From assembly GCF_900142875.1 (NCBI RefSeq), contig NZ_FRCK01000009.1, positions 62,001 to 126,000 of the forward strand: DNA of 64,000 bases. The letters are read 5' to 3'. The notes below the pieces were generated by a model. It was given only the letters and a program-made list of their open reading frames with translations, ran no database searches and was not told the DNA's origin. Source of the DNA: Paracoccus solventivorans. GTDB lineage: Bacteria; Pseudomonadota; Alphaproteobacteria; Rhodobacterales; Rhodobacteraceae. A program made the position numbers and the translations under genes. Positions 33,686 to 42,065 of this stretch are shown one piece after another; the first letter of the stretch is position 1; every line of letters starts with the position of its first letter.

Positions 33686-34570
33686 TCAGGTCGCGCCCGG
33701 CGCGCGCAGCTCGGCATAGCCGCCGCGGATCACCGTGGCCTGGCGGTCGGGAACCTCGGCCTGGAACCGCACCTGCGACCCGTCGATCCACAGGCTGACG
33801 ACCAGCCGGTCGCCGCCGAAGACCGGTGCAGCAAAGCGGGCGCCGATGCGGGCAAGCCGCGCGCCGTCGTAATCCGCCGCCGCCGCCAGCACCGCTTGGC
33901 AGCAAAAGCCGAATGTGGACAGGCCGTGCAGGATCGGACGGTCGAACCCGGCGTGGCGGGCCGCAGCGGGGTCGACATGGATCGCGACCAGATCGCCGGA
34001 CAGCCGATAGATCAGCGGCGCCGCCGGGTCGATGTCCAGAACCACGCGCTGGTCGGGGTCCCGGTCGGGCATGGCGGCCAGCGGCGGCAGCTCGACCCGA
34101 CCCTGGCCCGGCGCGGGCCCGCCAAAGCCGCCATCGGCGCGGGCGAACTCGATCCGGCGCAGCTCGGCCAGCAGCTCGCCCGCCGCAGTCTCGATCCGGC
34201 GATCCATCACCAGCAGCGCGCCGCGTTCCGCCCCCAGGTCGAAAACCTCGCTGAAGCGGGTCCGGCAACGGATCTCGCCCGCGGCCGGCAGCGGGCGGTG
34301 CAGGACCAGATGCTCTTCGCCATGCAGCAGGCCGCTGGTGGTCAGCCCCAGCCGGGGATCGTTGCTCCAATCGGTATTCTCGCCCAGGACCGAGGCGAGG
34401 GTGGGCGAGACCCGCAGCTCCTTTTCATAGACATAGCGCAGCAGCTCGGGGTCCAGCGGGTCGCGGCCGAAGCCGGTGCCAAGCGCATAGAGGATGCAGT
34501 CCCGCGGTCCATAGCTCTGCCGCCCCGGCGGAAATCCATAGTCCAGGATGTCGGGATAGCGGATCGTCAT
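33686..34570 (-). CDS. MaoC-type (double hotdog) dehydratase with altered active-site motif
   Basis: This 294-residue protein has two hotdog domains (about residues 1-145 and 165-290), as in the hydratase part of peroxisomal multifunctional enzyme 2. The hydratase-2 motif GDxNPLHxDP reads GDLVAIHVDP (192-201). Asp193 and His198 are kept but Asn becomes Val195 and Pro-Leu become Ala-Ile. The paralogue at 41159 keeps the canonical GDMNPLH, so this copy may have changed substrate or reaction. It is first in a minus-strand operon with the unpaired binding protein. Confidence 0.82.
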   Translation of the reverse strand: MTIRYPDILDYGFPPGRQSYGPRDCILYALGTGFGRDPLDPELLRYVYEKELRVSPTLASVLGENTDWSNDPRLGLTTSGLLHGEEHLVLHRPLPAAGEIRCRTRFSEVFDLGAERGALLVMDRRIETAAGELLAELRRIEFARADGGFGGPAPGQGRVELPPLAAMPDRDPDQRVVLDIDPAAPLIYRLSGDLVAIHVDPAAARHAGFDRPILHGLSTFGFCCQAVLAAAADYDGARLARIGARFAAPVFGGDRLVVSLWIDGSQVRFQAEVPDRQATVIRGGYAELRAPGAT

Positions 34571-34622
34571 GCGTCATCCATTCCATGCTGGACCAAAAGC
34601 GGCCGCTATTTGTTTCTATAGA

Positions 34623-34642
34623 GTATCGTATTCTAGTTTATC
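34623..34642 (-). promoter_or_regulatory. Candidate operator upstream of the MaoC/binding-protein operon
   Basis: GTATCGTATTCTAGTTTATC lies about 53 bp before the MaoC-like start. The overlapping 20-mer from 34622 matches the site at 63831-63850 in 17 of 20 positions, and both have a central CTAG flanked by TA-rich arms. Confidence 0.5.
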
Positions 34643-34671
34643 ATCATGTCAATTACCCGTTCGCGTCGCGG

Positions 34672-35817
34672 CTACAGCGCCCGCGAGATCAGCTCGCGCA
34701 TGATTTCCGAGGTGCCACCATAGATGCGGTGGATGCGGGCGTCGGCATACATGCGGCAGATGTCGTATTCGCGCATGAAGCCGTAGCCGCCGTGCAGTTG
34801 CAGGCATTGGTCCACGATGCGGCCCTGCATCTCGGTCAGCCACAGCTTGGCCATCGAGGCCTCGGCGGCGCTCAGCTGGTCGTCGACATGGCGCGCGATG
34901 CACTGGTCGGCAAAGGCCCAGCCGATGGTCAGTTCCGTCTTCATGTCGGCCAGCTTGTGGCGGTTGACCTGGAAATCGCCGATCGGCTTGCCGAAGGCCT
35001 TGCGCTCGAACGCATAGGCCAGGGTGATGTCATAGGCGCGCTGCGCCGCCGCCAGGGCGGTGACGCCGATGGTCAGCCGTTCCTGCGGCAGTTCCGACAT
35101 CAGGATGTTCATGCCGCGGCCCTCGCCGCCCAGCAGGTTGTCCACCGGAACCCGCACGTCGTCGAAGAAGATCTCGGAGGTGTCGGCCGAAAGCTGCCCC
35201 AGCTTGTCGAGATTGCGGCCGCGGCGGAAGCCCTCGCGGTCGGTCTCGACCACGATCAGGCTCATCGAGCCCGAGCCGCGCTCGGCATTGGTGCGGGTGA
35301 CTGCGATCACGATGTCGCAATGCTGTCCGTTCGAGATGAAGGTCTTCTGCCCGTTGATCACATAGTGGTCGCCGTCGCGGACCGCGGTGGTGCGCACGCC
35401 CTGCAGGTCCGAGCCGGTGCCCGGTTCGGTCATGGCGATGGCGCAGACAACCGAGCCGTCCACCATGCCCGGCAGCCAGCGCGCCTTTTGTTCGGGGGTG
35501 CCGTGCTTGATCAGATAGCCCAGGCAGACGTCGGAGTGCACCGAGATGTCGGCGGCGGGTCCGGCAAAGCCGGAATAGGCCATTTCCTCGCAGACCACCA
35601 TGTTCATGCGGAAATCGGCGCCGATGCCGCCGTATTCCTCGGGGACGGTGGGGCAGAGCAGCCCGGCCTCGCCTGCCTTGGCCCAGAACTCGCGCGCGAC
35701 GATGCCGGTCTCTTCCCAACGGGCGAAGTTCGGGGCAACCTCGGCCGCAACAAAGCGGCGCACGGTGTCGCGCAGCTGCTGGTGTTCATCGTCGTAGATG
35801 GCGCGATTGGGCAGCAT
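34672..35817 (-). CDS. Acyl-CoA dehydrogenase, LCAD-like
   Basis: This 381-residue flavoenzyme has MTEPGTGSDLQGV in the beta domain and AYAFERKAFGKPIGDFQ in the C-terminal domain. The MCAD-type Glu position near the C-terminus is Gly (IYGGTSEIM), but Glu246 in SELPQERLTI sits where long-chain and isovaleryl-CoA dehydrogenases have their catalytic base, so activity is expected. It is a stand-alone minus-strand gene with an operator-like site 24 bp upstream. The 101-bp gap to the MaoC-like gene includes another site. Confidence 0.88.
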   Translation of the reverse strand: MLPNRAIYDDEHQQLRDTVRRFVAAEVAPNFARWEETGIVAREFWAKAGEAGLLCPTVPEEYGGIGADFRMNMVVCEEMAYSGFAGPAADISVHSDVCLGYLIKHGTPEQKARWLPGMVDGSVVCAIAMTEPGTGSDLQGVRTTAVRDGDHYVINGQKTFISNGQHCDIVIAVTRTNAERGSGSMSLIVVETDREGFRRGRNLDKLGQLSADTSEIFFDDVRVPVDNLLGGEGRGMNILMSELPQERLTIGVTALAAAQRAYDITLAYAFERKAFGKPIGDFQVNRHKLADMKTELTIGWAFADQCIARHVDDQLSAAEASMAKLWLTEMQGRIVDQCLQLHGGYGFMREYDICRMYADARIHRIYGGTSEIMRELISRAL

Positions 35818-35840
35818 GGACTTTTTCCCCCTCCAACTTA

Positions 35841-35856
35841 TTAGTAATCTAGCATA
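35841..35856 (-). promoter_or_regulatory. Candidate operator upstream of the LCAD-like gene
   Basis: On the minus strand the site reads TATGCTAGATTACTAA, preceded by CCATATGG. It lies 24 bp before the dehydrogenase start and shares the TATGCTAG core with the other sites. Confidence 0.5.
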
Positions 35857-35923
35857 CCATATGGGCGCCTACGGTAAAGGGGGATTCGGCCGGCGGAAGC
35901 CGCCGGAACGGGGGGTGAGAAGC

Positions 35924-37072
35924 TCAGTACTGGACCGCGGCGCGGCCGATGCGGCTGCGCGCGATGATCTGCTTCATCACCCCGGCGGTGCCGTCGCCGA
36001 TCTGCAGGCCCAGCACGTCGCGCATCCGCTGCTGATGCGCGCTGTCGGTGACATAGCCGTAATGCCCCTCGGTCAGCAGCGCCTGGTGGATGGCGTCAAA
36101 GGCGACCTTGGGGCCGAACCATTTGCACATCGCGGCCTCGGCGGTGTGGTCCCTGCCGGCCTCGCGCAGTTGCAGCGTGTGCCAGGCCAGTTGCCGCGCC
36201 GCCGCGACCAGCGTGTCGTGGTCGGCCAGCGGCCCGGACACGTTCTGGAACTGCCCGATGGGCCGCCCGAAAGCCTCGCGCGTGCGGGCATAGTCCCAGG
36301 CCTCGTCCAGCGAGGCCTGCGCGGCGCCGCAGCATTCCAGCGCGATCAGGGCGCGGGAATAGTCGAACCCCTGCATGACCTGGGAAAACCCGCCGCCCTC
36401 GTCGCCCAGCATGTAGTCGGCCGGCACCACCACATCCTCGAAGAACACCGAGCCGCGGGCGATCTGCCGGCAGCCCACGTCGTCAAAGCTGGTGGTGGCG
36501 ATCCCCGCCACGCCTTCGGGGATGAAGAAGGCCGAGATTCCGCGTGCGCCGCTGTCGGGTGGGCCGGTGCGGGCGAAGACCAAATGAATATCCGCCTCGG
36601 TCGCGAAGGTGATCGAGGTCTTTTCCCCGGTCAGCACATAGTCCGAGCCGCGCTTGCGCGCCCGCAGCTGGATGTTGGCCGCGTCCGAGCCGCCCCGCGG
36701 CTCGGTCAGGCAGATCGACATGATCTTTTCGCCGCGGACCATCTGCGGCACCCATTCCTCGACGATGGCGCGCGGCGCGTGGCGCAGCAGGATCGCCGCG
36801 TTCAGAGACACGTTCACCGGCACCTGGCTGATCGAGAAATCGCCGTAACCCATCGCCTCGGCGATCAGCCCGACCATGATCGAATCGGTGCCCAGCCCAC
36901 CCAGATCCTCGGGCAGGTCGGCGCCCAGAAAGCCCAGCCGGCCCAGCTCGCGGATCAGGTCGCGATCCAGCCCGCCCTGTTTTTCACGGGCGAGATAGCC
37001 GGGTTGCAGCGTCTCGCGCGCAAAGCGCACGGCCATGTCGCGGACAGCCTGTTGTTCTTCGGTGAAAAGCAT
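35924..37072 (-). CDS. Acyl-CoA dehydrogenase with Asp at the catalytic position (AliB/BadJ-like)
   Basis: This 382-residue flavoenzyme has ICLTEPRGGSDAANIQL and YARTREAFGRPIGQFQ. Like the enzyme at 24674 it carries Asp (Asp360, LQIGDGTAGVMKQIIARSR) where MCAD has Glu376. This is a feature of dehydrogenases acting on cyclic acyl-CoAs such as cyclohexanecarboxyl-CoA. The ATG at 37072 was chosen because homology starts at MLFTEEQQAVRD; the longer frame is unsupported. It is transcribed away from the MarR gene, with a possible shared control region. Confidence 0.87.
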   Translation of the reverse strand: MLFTEEQQAVRDMAVRFARETLQPGYLAREKQGGLDRDLIRELGRLGFLGADLPEDLGGLGTDSIMVGLIAEAMGYGDFSISQVPVNVSLNAAILLRHAPRAIVEEWVPQMVRGEKIMSICLTEPRGGSDAANIQLRARKRGSDYVLTGEKTSITFATEADIHLVFARTGPPDSGARGISAFFIPEGVAGIATTSFDDVGCRQIARGSVFFEDVVVPADYMLGDEGGGFSQVMQGFDYSRALIALECCGAAQASLDEAWDYARTREAFGRPIGQFQNVSGPLADHDTLVAAARQLAWHTLQLREAGRDHTAEAAMCKWFGPKVAFDAIHQALLTEGHYGYVTDSAHQQRMRDVLGLQIGDGTAGVMKQIIARSRIGRAAVQY

Positions 37073-37268
37073 GTTGCGCACCCTCCCCGGTACCGCCGCG
37101 CCGCTTGAAGTGCTACGATACATTGCGCAAGCGAACCATATTGCCGGCTTGTAGTGCGTTGGTGCTGGTAGCACAACATAAGCTTGGATATCATGTGATC
37201 TTGAACCTGATCGAGACTCCGGCTTTCGCAGACAGGCAACAGCATATTTCCATGACAAGGGCTTCGCC
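37073..37268. promoter_or_regulatory. Divergent control region between dehydrogenase and MarR gene
   Basis: It contains TGCTACGATACATTG (37111-37125), about 40 bp before the dehydrogenase start, and a near-palindrome GTGCTGGTAGCAC (37162-37174) closer to the MarR start. The first belongs loosely to the operator set; the second could be an autoregulatory MarR site. Confidence 0.45.
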
Positions 37269-37802
37269 ATGAACGACAACACCACCGGCATCATCGACAA
37301 GTCCGGCCGCGCCAGCAGCGATCTGCGGATCGGCTATTTCGTGCATGACGTTTCACGCCTGCGGCGCACCCTGTTCGACCAGAAGATGAAGCCGCTGGGG
37401 GTGACCCGTTCGCAATGGTGGGTGCTGGCGCAGCTGGGCCGGTCGGAAAAGACCCTGGGCGAACAGGGCATGTTGCAGACCGAGCTGGCGAATGTGCTGG
37501 ACGTGGGCAAGGTCACCGTCGGCGGGCTGATCGACCGGCTCGAGGCCGGGGGCTTCGTGCGCCGGATGCCCTGCCCGAACGACCGCCGCGCGAAACGGGT
37601 GGTGGTGACCGAGGCGGGCCGGGCCACGCTGCGGCAGATGCAAAGCGTCAGCCAGGAACTCAACGCACTGATCCTGAAGGATATTCCCAAGGAGGCCATC
37701 CGCACGGCCGAAGAGGTGCTGGCGAAGATGAAAACCAACATCATGCAAGAGCTGCATGGGAACAACGTCGGCGAGGACGATCTGGCCGGCGAGGATCTTT
37801 GA
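37269..37802 (+). CDS. MarR-family transcriptional regulator
   Basis: This 177-residue winged-helix protein has the core LQTELANVLDVGKVTVGGLIDRLEAGGFVRR (given here in parts: recognition helix near KVTVGGLIDRLE, wing near RMPCPNDRRAKRVVVT). An N-terminal dimerisation helix (about residues 20-45) and a C-terminal helix complete the fold. MarR proteins in aromatic-acid clusters (BadR, CouR) release DNA on binding an aryl- or acyl-CoA. Its central position, with candidate sites on both flanks (37111 and 37825), makes it the best candidate for control of this region. Confidence 0.88.
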   Translation: MNDNTTGIIDKSGRASSDLRIGYFVHDVSRLRRTLFDQKMKPLGVTRSQWWVLAQLGRSEKTLGEQGMLQTELANVLDVGKVTVGGLIDRLEAGGFVRRMPCPNDRRAKRVVVTEAGRATLRQMQSVSQELNALILKDIPKEAIRTAEEVLAKMKTNIMQELHGNNVGEDDLAGEDL

Positions 37803-37824
37803 TTCCAAGGCTTGCCCATTTGCA

Positions 37825-37849
37825 ATGCAAGCGTATTGTCAGCTTGCAT
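37825..37849 (+). promoter_or_regulatory. Inverted repeat upstream of the enoyl-CoA hydratase gene
   Basis: ATGCAAGC (37825-37832) and GCTTGCAT (37842-37849) form a perfect 8-bp inverted repeat with a nine-base spacer, immediately between the MarR and hydratase genes. The left arm runs into GCGTATTG, whose complement CAATACGCTTGCAT fits the TAYGC-TT-GCATA pattern of the region. Confidence 0.6.
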
Positions 37850-37865
37850 GAATATAGGGGGCCTC

Positions 37866-38627
37866 ATGTCCGGCTCTGAGCTTTTGACGGAGATTTCCGA
37901 CGAGGGTTGGGCGGTTCTGCGCCTGAACCGGCCGGAGCGGCTCAACACCCTGTCGGTTTCGCTGCGCAAGGCGCTTGTCGCCGCGGTGGCGCTGCTCGAG
38001 GCGGATCCGGCGGTGCGGGTGCTGATCCTGACCGGGACCGGGCGGGCGTTTTCCGCGGGGCTCGAGGTCTCGGAATGGGACAGCGCCGGGGCCGCCGCCG
38101 CGGGCGCATGGCTGCATGATCCGGTGGCGGCGCTGCGGGGGTTTTCCGGGCCGGTGATCGGGGCGATCAACGGGCTGTGCGTGACCGGCGGGCTGGAACT
38201 GGCGCTGGCCTGCGACCTGCTGGTCGCGGCACAGGGCGCACGCTTTGCCGATACCCACAGCCGGGTGGGGCTGTTGCCGGGCTGGGGCGGCTCGGTCCGG
38301 CTTGCCGAGCGGATCGGCATGGCCCGCGCCACGGAAATGGCGGTGACGGCGCGGTTCCTGTCCGATCAGGAGGCGCTGGACTGGGGGCTGATCAACCATC
38401 TGGTGCCGCCCGAGGCGCTGCTGCCGACCGCGCTCGACCTTGCCCGGCAAAGCCTCGCGGCCCCTGCGGGCGGGGTCGAAGCCTACAAGGCGCTGCTGCG
38501 GAACGGCGCGGGGCTGCCCATCGACCAGGCGCTGGCGCTGGAGCGTGAGACCGCGATCGCCCTCAATTCCCAGGTAACTGCGGTGGAAATCCAGGCAAGG
38601 ATCGCCGCCCTGCGCGGCCGGGGCTGA
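37866..38627 (+). CDS. Enoyl-CoA hydratase/isomerase (crotonase) family protein
   Basis: This 253-residue crotonase has the oxyanion-hole segments AFSAGLEV (about residues 61-68) and GLCVTGGLELALACD, the latter keeping the first catalytic Glu. The second (PEILLG in crotonase) is THSRVG here, so Glu164 is absent; members with this THxRVGLLPGWG pattern are common but poorly defined. The start at 37866 is preferred for the AGGGGG before it, over 37848 or 37812. It follows the MarR gene and operator, so it is likely controlled by it. Confidence 0.82.
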   Translation: MSGSELLTEISDEGWAVLRLNRPERLNTLSVSLRKALVAAVALLEADPAVRVLILTGTGRAFSAGLEVSEWDSAGAAAAGAWLHDPVAALRGFSGPVIGAINGLCVTGGLELALACDLLVAAQGARFADTHSRVGLLPGWGGSVRLAERIGMARATEMAVTARFLSDQEALDWGLINHLVPPEALLPTALDLARQSLAAPAGGVEAYKALLRNGAGLPIDQALALERETAIALNSQVTAVEIQARIAALRGRG

Positions 38628-38684
38628 CCCCGGCGCCAGCTTTCCGCACACGGCGGCCGTCCCGCGCGGAGAGCCTGCCGGCGC

Positions 38685-39656
38685 TCAGCCCGCGGACGCC
38701 TGCTTGCGCTGGCGCAGATAGTCCAGATACGGCGTCGGCCAGTGGGTCTCGAACTGCCCCGATCCGGGGATGCCGTCCAGCGTCGCGGCGCAGCCCGCCT
38801 CGGTGATCGTGATCGGGTTGCGCTTCGAGCTGGGGAAGCGAATCGCCGAAAACGTCTCCAGCCGCAGCTCCAGCGGCTGCGCGGCCCCATAGTCGATGCT
38901 CATGGTCGCGGATTGCTGCATCATCTCGGCGTCGTATTCGGTGCGGTCCCGGATCGCGGTGATCGGGCTGACCTTGCCGTCGCGGGCCACGTAGCCGGCC
39001 ACGCCGCGCTCGCCCCCCGCGATCCAGATCCAGCCGTTCATGGTGATGGCGCCGTCAGGGGTATAGGCCGCCAGCCATTTCCAGTGCTGCGGCATCGCCC
39101 ATTCCCGCAGACCCCAGGAATGGTCCCGGTGCCCGATCCGCCCGTCCAGCGACACGCGGCGCCCGTCGATCTCCAGCCAGCCCTGCAGGACCCCGCTTTG
39201 CTCGATGCGGTTCGTGGCCATCCAGCCGGGCAGCCCGTCGGCATTGGCGTGATAGCTGAAGGCGTCGTGCAGCGCGGCAAAGCTGAAGCTCAGCTTCAGC
39301 CGCGCGCCGTCGTAGGAGAGGGTCGAGCGCTGGGCCGCGATATCCTGCCGCACCACCAGCCCCGCCAGGTCGATGGCCGAGAAGTCGCAGTCGTCGGGGA
39401 TGCTGCCCGAATGGAAATCCACCACCGCCGGCGCGATGCCCTCGCCCCACAGGCAGATGTTGCAGCCGGCATTGCCGTCCTCGGTCGCGAAGAAATAGAT
39501 CTGCAGGCAGAGCTTTTCCTCGGCCAGGCTCACCTGCCAGAACAGCGAATCGCGCATCTGCCCCCCCGGCGCAGGGCGGTGGCGCAGATCGTCCTCGGCA
39601 CGCGCCAACATGGCCAGTGCGGGGTCCAGCTTGTGCAGGTAACGGGCCTCGGACAT
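38685..39656 (-). CDS. DUF7064/DUF7065-like protein, second copy
   Basis: This 323-residue soluble, mainly beta protein has GHRDHSWGLREW (about residues 156-167), the same core as GMDHSWGPRKE in the copy at 16300-17319. It is rich in Trp and has no signal peptide. The C-terminal half (TWPTPYLDYLRQRKQ) differs. The start at 39656 is preferred because AAGGA lies at proper spacing before it. It converges with the crotonase gene. A lipocalin-like fold handling a hydrophobic intermediate is possible, but function is unknown. Confidence 0.6.
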   Translation of the reverse strand: MSEARYLHKLDPALAMLARAEDDLRHRPAPGGQMRDSLFWQVSLAEEKLCLQIYFFATEDGNAGCNICLWGEGIAPAVVDFHSGSIPDDCDFSAIDLAGLVVRQDIAAQRSTLSYDGARLKLSFSFAALHDAFSYHANADGLPGWMATNRIEQSGVLQGWLEIDGRRVSLDGRIGHRDHSWGLREWAMPQHWKWLAAYTPDGAITMNGWIWIAGGERGVAGYVARDGKVSPITAIRDRTEYDAEMMQQSATMSIDYGAAQPLELRLETFSAIRFPSSKRNPITITEAGCAATLDGIPGSGQFETHWPTPYLDYLRQRKQASAG

Positions 39657-39700
39657 CCTATTCATCCTTGTATCGGGATCAGGGAAGCGGATTGCAGTCT

Positions 39701-39726
39701 GGGACGAGCCGGCTCCGGCTCGTCCC
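39701..39726 (-). terminator. Hairpin after the porin gene
   Basis: An 11-bp perfect stem (39701-39711 with 39716-39726, four-base loop) starts 12 bases beyond the porin stop on the minus strand. There is no T-run. It is a likely terminator or 3' stabiliser for an abundant mRNA. Confidence 0.6.
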
Positions 39727-39738
39727 CGTGGGTGGGGG

Positions 39739-40908
39739 TCAGAAGTCGAAAGTCGCGCCCAGATGCAAGCGGGTGTTGTCCACTTCCGCGCCGTCGAATT
39801 GCGTCCGGTTCGCCCAGATGACCTCGCCGCCGACGGCAAAGTTTTCCGTCAGGTTGTATTTGCCGCCGATGTTCACCGTTTCCAGCTTGTCGGTATCGGT
39901 GGCGCGTGCGCCGGCGAAGGAATCGTAGCTCTGCCGGCCATAGGCCGCGAGCACCGACAGATCCGGCCGGATCTTGTGGCTGACCGCAAGGCTGAGGCCG
40001 TCCATTTCGATCGCGTCGCCATTGGTGTCGACGTCGAAGAAGGTCGGAGCGCCGGCACCGGCCTGCTGACCGGCATAGCCGCTGAAGCCCAGGATCGACG
40101 AGATCCCTTCACCGCGGGTATAGCTGGCCTGAATCAGCCCGCCTTCCCACGGCTTGTACGTCGCGCCGACATTCGCACCCCAGCCGGTGACGGTGCCGCC
40201 GGCGTAGTCGAGCTTGCGGTTGATATAGGCAACGCGGACGCTGCCCTGATCGAAGCTGTGGCTGGCCGCGACGGCAAAGGCCGGGCGGTCGCCCCAGCTG
40301 ACATAGTCTTCCTCGATCGAGGCGGTGATGTTGCTGCCGTTGCCGAAATCATGCGAATAGCGGACCAGCGGCACGCGGAAGCTGGCCGGACCGGCGGGGC
40401 CGTTGAAGTCCCAGACCGCCGGGGCTTCACCCAGCACCGAAAACGTCGACCAGGTCTGACCGATGGTCCAGCCGCCAATCTGCCCATAGGCGTGCCGCAG
40501 TCGGAACGTGCCGCCGCCGCCGCCGAAGAAGTCGCCCTCGACGTTGAAGCGCAGCTTGCCGTATTCGGTGTCCTGTTCACCGCGGAAGCCGAAGCGGGAC
40601 TGGAAGGCGTGGATCTTTTGATCGCTCTCCTCGGCAGTGCCGTCGAGGATCTGCGCGATACCCCCGATCGTGTTGCCCAGACCGTAATTGTTATCCATCA
40701 CCGCATCGACCTTGACCGTGCCGTAGAACGACAGGGCCATGCCATAGCGGTTGGTCACCTGGACCGGTTCCTGCTCTTTCGCTTCCAGCGCGGCGATGCG
40801 CGCCTCGAGCTGCGTCAGCGTTTCGGCCTGGGCGCTGCCCGCCACGGCCAAGGATGCAGCAGCCATGCCCACCGCGACCGCGGCGGGGGATCGGTAGTTT
40901 CCGAACAT
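39739..40908 (-). CDS. Outer-membrane porin, DcaP-like trimeric family
   Basis: This 389-residue protein has a signal peptide (residues 1-28, cleavage near SAQA-E). A short coiled-coil (LTQLEARIAALEAKEQE) is followed by a beta-barrel with many alternating aromatic strands and a terminal Phe (LGATFDF), the outer-membrane assembly signal. The N-terminal coiled coil plus barrel is characteristic of DcaP, a porin for dicarboxylic and related anionic compounds. Placed among importers and CoA ligases, it should admit the pathway's acid. A GGAGGAGA ribosome site is present. Confidence 0.85.
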   Translation of the reverse strand: MFGNYRSPAAVAVGMAAASLAVAGSAQAETLTQLEARIAALEAKEQEPVQVTNRYGMALSFYGTVKVDAVMDNNYGLGNTIGGIAQILDGTAEESDQKIHAFQSRFGFRGEQDTEYGKLRFNVEGDFFGGGGGTFRLRHAYGQIGGWTIGQTWSTFSVLGEAPAVWDFNGPAGPASFRVPLVRYSHDFGNGSNITASIEEDYVSWGDRPAFAVAASHSFDQGSVRVAYINRKLDYAGGTVTGWGANVGATYKPWEGGLIQASYTRGEGISSILGFSGYAGQQAGAGAPTFFDVDTNGDAIEMDGLSLAVSHKIRPDLSVLAAYGRQSYDSFAGARATDTDKLETVNIGGKYNLTENFAVGGEVIWANRTQFDGAEVDNTRLHLGATFDF

Positions 40909-41008
40909 GTAGTCTCCTCCCAATCTGTGGTGTGCCGAAGCTCGGCGCACGAAGGGGACGTTACATGCAAAGATTATAGTAACCAAGCGACTTATATATG
41001 TTGAGCAT

Positions 41009-41024
41009 GGTATGCTTGCATAAA
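41009..41024 (-). promoter_or_regulatory. Candidate operator upstream of the porin gene
   Basis: GGTATGCTTGCATAAA has TATGC and GCATA half-sites two bases apart. It lies about 100 bp before the porin start, with a TATAAT-like element on the minus strand between them (near 40973-40978). Confidence 0.55.
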
Positions 41025-41067
41025 AATCACTATCGAACTTAGGCGAGCGGTGTCCGGCGCGAAATCA

Positions 41068-41097
41068 GGCGCGCCCGGTCTTGGTAGCGGGCGCGCC
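41068..41097 (-). terminator. Hairpin after the MaoC/kinase operon
   Basis: A perfect 10-bp stem (GGCGCGCCCG at 41068-41077 with CGGGCGCGCC at 41088-41097) lies 61 bases after the MaoC stop on the minus strand. No T-run follows. Confidence 0.5.
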
Positions 41098-41158
41098 GGT
41101 GTCGTCCGGGGGGATGGTTTTCGCAGCCCGAACGGCGCTGGTTGGCGTCCCGACCGGA

Positions 41159-42055
41159 TCAGCCCGGGGACGCCGCCATCTCATCGGGGGCGGGGGCGGT
41201 TGCCGGCGCCAGCTCGGCGCGGCCGCGATCCAGCACGATCACGTCGCGCTCGACCACCCGCGAGCGGAAGCGGATCTCGCCGGCGCCAAGATCGAAGACC
41301 TCGGTCTGGATCGTCTCGCCGGGGTAGACCCGATGCGAAAACCGCAGCGACAGATGCCGCAGCCGCTCGGGCGCGCCGGGGCACAGCACCGAGATCAGCG
41401 CCCGACAGGCGATGCCCATGGTGCACAACCCGTGCAGGATCGGCCGGTCGAACCCGGCCTGCCGCGCCACCTCTGGGCTGGCGTGCAGCGGGTTCATGTC
41501 CCCGCTCAGCCGATACAGCAGCGCCTGTTGCGGCAGGGTGGGCTGGCGCAGCACATGATCGGCGCGCCGTTGCGGCAGTGGCGGCAGTTCCGGCTCGGCG
41601 GTGCCGAACATGCCGCAGCCGCCGTCGCCGCGCAGCAGATAGGTCGAGCTGACCTGCGCGACCGGCCGGCCCGCCGCATCGCTCAGATCCTTGCGCTGAT
41701 AAAGCCACGCCCCTTTGGCCGCGCCGCGGTCGACGACGCCGGTCACGCGATAGGTCGCGCTCAGCTCGCCCTCGGGGGGCAGGGGGCGCAGAATGTCGAA
41801 GCGCTGCTCGGCGTGCAGCAGCTTGCGCCAGTTCAGCTTCAGTTCCGGCCGCTGCACCCAAAACCCCGGATGGGCCAGGATATTGACCATCGAAGGGACG
41901 GCGTGCAGGTCCTGTTCATAGGTGAAGCGCAGCTCGTCGGGGTTCAGCGGGTCGCTGCCGTAGCCCAGACCCAGCGCGTAAAGGATGGTATCCTTTTTCG
42001 AATAGCTCTGCCGGATCTCGTCGAACCGGAAATGACGCAATGCTTCGATGTCCAT
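41159..42055 (-). CDS. MaoC-type (double hotdog) enoyl-CoA hydratase
   Basis: This 298-residue protein has two hotdog domains and the intact hydratase-2 motif LSGDMNPLHASPEVARQAGF, followed by DRPILHGLCTMG. It should hydrate trans-2-enoyl-CoA to (R)-3-hydroxyacyl-CoA, or run in reverse. It resembles the copy at 33686 in order and length (DTILYALGLGYGSDPLNPDELRF versus DCILYALGTGFGRDPLDPELLRY, quoted in part), so the two are paralogues. The start at 42055 is the first with family homology. It follows a kinase-like gene on the same strand by 10 bases. Confidence 0.87.
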   Translation of the reverse strand: MDIEALRHFRFDEIRQSYSKKDTILYALGLGYGSDPLNPDELRFTYEQDLHAVPSMVNILAHPGFWVQRPELKLNWRKLLHAEQRFDILRPLPPEGELSATYRVTGVVDRGAAKGAWLYQRKDLSDAAGRPVAQVSSTYLLRGDGGCGMFGTAEPELPPLPQRRADHVLRQPTLPQQALLYRLSGDMNPLHASPEVARQAGFDRPILHGLCTMGIACRALISVLCPGAPERLRHLSLRFSHRVYPGETIQTEVFDLGAGEIRFRSRVVERDVIVLDRGRAELAPATAPAPDEMAASPG

Positions 42056-42065
42056 TCGTCTCTCG

